Of a stretch of 60,000 nucleotides of DNA, positions 57,773 to 60,000 are shown in pieces. Position 1 is the stretch's first letter; each line of letters starts with the position of its first letter. The DNA is from Polytrichum commune (Eukaryota; Streptophyta; Polytrichopsida; Polytrichales; Polytrichaceae), in NCBI GenBank assembly GCA_950295325.1, contig OX485807.1, positions 26,819,666-26,879,665 of the forward strand, in the 5' to 3' direction. The notes below the pieces were generated by a model. That model saw nothing but the letters and a program-made list of their open reading frames with translations, ran no database searches and was not told the origin of the DNA. The position numbers and the translations under genes are program-made.

Positions 57773-58640
57773 GTATATTGCTACTCCAACCAATGACTAC
57801 CCCCCCCCCCCCCCCGAGGTCCACGCTAACATGGAAGAGGAGTGGTGAACGGACATCGCACGTTAATGGAAGACCATTGACGTTCCTTTTTCTTTTCGTT
57901 CTATTCTGAACCGTTTTGACTCCAAAAGTAGGTGTTTGAATAAAGTAAGTCTACCTTATGTAGTGTGGGCCCTCCCAACTTTGCATTCAATGCTGATTAT
58001 GGGATCAAATAAAAAATTATCTCATTTGGTTAGTACTTGCGAATCACAAAGATCGTCATTTCGATTTACAAAGAACCCTGACCCCATTACAAGAGTCGAG
58101 CGTAAGAGGTCAAAATGTAGTAGATTCTCATTTGATGTATTTGATTTTGTGGTAGTCAAGACAAGGTGGCTTGCCACATAGTCAACTCCTAATTGGCTCT
58201 TGGGAGCCCTGTTTAGAGCCATAGCATGCATCCTCATTCTTACTGTATCTACCTACCCAAAACAATGGTATCTACCACGAAATCTATCATAGCATTAACT
58301 ATTGAACCTAGAACGGTGTCTACATTATGAACACATAGTCTCAATCTTATCACAATGCGAATCTTTTTGGTGTCTATTCTTAACAAGTCGTGCCATTTAA
58401 CACTCAATTATACATGTGGAATTAAGAGGAGTGACCACATATTAAGACCAATACATCTTATGCTTATCGAAGGCCATACCTACTAGAGTTGTTGTTAATT
58501 CACATGGGTGGCATGCAAGTAAACTTAGGTACTTGTCACGGTGTTCATATCCCATGAGGCCATGGATTGGCATGTGTCGTAAGCTAACTCGCTAACCCCC
58601 GACCGCATGTACTGTTCTCCCTCTTTAGTATGACACATTT
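57773..58640. other. Non-genic stretch
   Basis: Apart from a long C run at about 57800-57816, I see no gene or structured repeat here. Confidence 0.4.
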
Positions 58641-59428
58641 GGGAAACACAAAAAAGTTCTTATTATGGAGGTGTCGACTTCTCATTAATATGGCAAATGG
58701 CGTAAAGTTGTCGTATTATTGAGGGAATACAAAAACATAAGTAATATGTGCTTAAAAATATACACAATGAGTTTAAGCAATATAGATGGTATGAAATAAT
58801 AACCTATAACTCCAAACAAATACAAATATTCTCAAGAGCTCTTGATATAGGAGTTCAACGATCTCTGGTGTTGCCTACCCAAGTTAGCAACTATCATCTT
58901 ATCTAAATTTCTTAGCAATTTTTGAAAACTAGGAATTTCATTAACACCAAAAGACAAATAGTTCTCTAATAAGAAAATAAACAACAATGATGCATGACGT
59001 TTGGCATCACTAAGCTTTATTGTAGGTGGAGCAACATCATCCACATCTACTGAATCTAGATCAACATCAAGATCAAAGTTTTGTGCAGAATCGGTTCACA
59101 AAGCAACATCCACCAACCCATTAGTACTCGATTCTAGCTCAGTAATCTCTTCCCTAACCATGTCCATTCTACACTCGTAACCCTACTTCTCATTAAGTTC
59201 CCAATGATAAGTGAAGTTCCCAAGTAGTTCCCAAGTCAAAATGGACGTATTTCAGATGTACATAACATAGATGAAAAGAATTTTAGCATTAACTACCTCT
59301 TTAATATGACAAAACATAGATTCTAAATGTCGCATTATCGAGTGTCGTAGTCATCTTAAAGAAGGAGTTTTGAACTAAAAATGTGTTGTAATGTCAAGGG
59401 TATCGTATAAACGAGTGCCGTATTAAGG
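58640..59428 (-). pseudogene. pogo/Tigger-like transposase C-terminal remnant
   Basis: The minus frame 58832-59044 reads DDVAPPTIKLSDAKRHASLL and ends GRQHQRSLNSYIKSS. This Ser-Asp-Ala-helix, long helix, then QxxLxxYI-type ending is how many plant CENP-B/pogo-like transposases finish (degenerate PCNA-interacting motif). Flanking DNA has repeated CTCTTTAATATGACA / TGTCGCATTATCGAGTG words typical of the decayed ends of such elements. Only the C-terminus remains. Tentative. Confidence 0.4.
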
Positions 59429-59828
59429 TAGGGGTGGCAATTTCCGTGCGGGTCCTAAAGTCGACCCCTATGTCGGAAGCACCTATCTAGGTGCTTTTAT
59501 ATGGGTTTACAAAAGCACCTATCAAGGTGCTTTTACTGTTCACAGCGCTGCCAACATTTCATTGGCTGCCAGTTGTCGGTTTAATGTTGCCAACGGTCGG
59601 TTTTAGAAATCCACCCTGTGGATATACCACGTACCCTATGTGCGAGTGTTGGTCACTCTACAAGGTTTCCTTTAAAAATTTGTAGGAAATCATAAACATG
59701 CTAGAAAATTTTGATTTTTCATAGTTGCTTTTGCACCAGCTTTGCGGAGCGCTCAAAATTTAAAAAAAAAATAGTTTCAGTATCCCAACTAGGCACATCT
59801 GAAATTTGGACGGAAATTGCCACCCCTA
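59429..59828. mobile_element. hAT-type MITE, 400 bp
   Basis: The ends are perfect 19-bp inverted repeats, TAGGGGTGGCAATTTCCGT, at 59429-59447 and 59810-59828. The flanking 8-mers TATTAAGG (59421-59428) and TCTTAAAG (59829-59836) match at six of eight positions. The TAGGGGTGGCAA start and 8-bp duplication fit hAT MITEs. Inside, two adjacent hairpins (AGCACCTATCTAGGTGCT and AGCACCTATCAAGGTGCT) lie at about 59480 and 59512. It is nested in the flank of the pogo-like remnant. Confidence 0.85.
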
Positions 59829-60000
59829 TCTTAAAGAGGTTAGACTATATTTGAAGAGTTCGAATTCAAATTCCTCACGAGATGCATGAGGGTGATGGGT
59901 AAGCTTTATTGAAGCTTTATTAGAGCTTTCCTTTCCGACAATGCATTCCCAAGAATGCACCTCATTCTTTGCATTTGGAAGCGGGAAGCAATTCGATCTT

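Overview
The window looks like a transposon-dense piece of a streptophyte nuclear genome. A non-seed land plant or charophyte alga is the best guess. The grounds are plant-type chromovirus integrase, Mutator-like (MULE) transposases with SWIM and FAR1/GCM-like zinc domains, GT-AG introns, AAACCCTAA telo-boxes, hAT-type MITEs and homopolymer-rich minisatellites. I see no host housekeeping gene and no tRNA. Almost every recognisable coding region belongs to a mobile element, and most are broken. The organism call is inference from element types only.

Left part (1-10769): an APE-type non-LTR retrotransposon (minus strand) runs off the left edge. It carries a 2A-like ribosome-skipping motif just before its endonuclease domain, and two decayed copies of its 5' module lie upstream. 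Next is a decayed Ty3/gypsy chromovirus (4421-8851, minus) with short flanking repeats, then an LTR-type element (8855-10769, minus orientation) that truncates the following gene.

Centre (10770-37690): the most interesting part. Two divergent gene pairs sit head-to-head in tandem. In each pair a plus-strand MULE-like transposase (A, 18734-22389; B, 31282-36973) lies next to a minus-strand multi-exon gene (Y1, 10770-17610; Y2, 23419-30615). Y has a ParB/sulfiredoxin-like domain with a DGNHR-type motif. In Y2, the only copy with a complete 3' end, this is followed by a DNA methyltransferase domain of the N4-cytosine/N6-adenine class in the order IV...X-I. The transposase cores are very similar, but the Y proteins are much more diverged, so the pairing looks old and maintained. 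I read this as a two-gene MULE carrying a ParB-methyltransferase accessory gene. Copy A has stops and a frameshift. Copy B is interrupted by a 1,583-bp solo LTR with a perfect 5-bp target duplication. Y1 lost its 3' end, and Y2 has in-frame stops. Introns of both Y genes contain pieces of 25S rDNA; in Y2 these are shuffled and repeated.

Right-centre (37700-47200): an Ulp1/SENP-type cysteine protease gene (plus) converges on a second FAR1-like MULE (minus, 40038-47164). One 4.1-kb intron of that MULE is filled by a CCGGAT-rich retroelement-like insertion encoding a ~690-aa gag-like protein with one internal stop. SUMO-related signals recur across the window: the Ulp1 protease, psi-K-x-E-P motifs in the MULE-A/B N-terminus and SIM-like VVDLTEE/VVDL motifs in Y1.

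Right part (47600-60000): a second, oppositely oriented fragment of the hairpin-rich LTR, a 102-bp minisatellite, then about 11 kb of AT-rich DNA with no recognisable genes. This holds a foldback MITE, two hAT-type MITEs and a pogo/Tigger-like C-terminal remnant.
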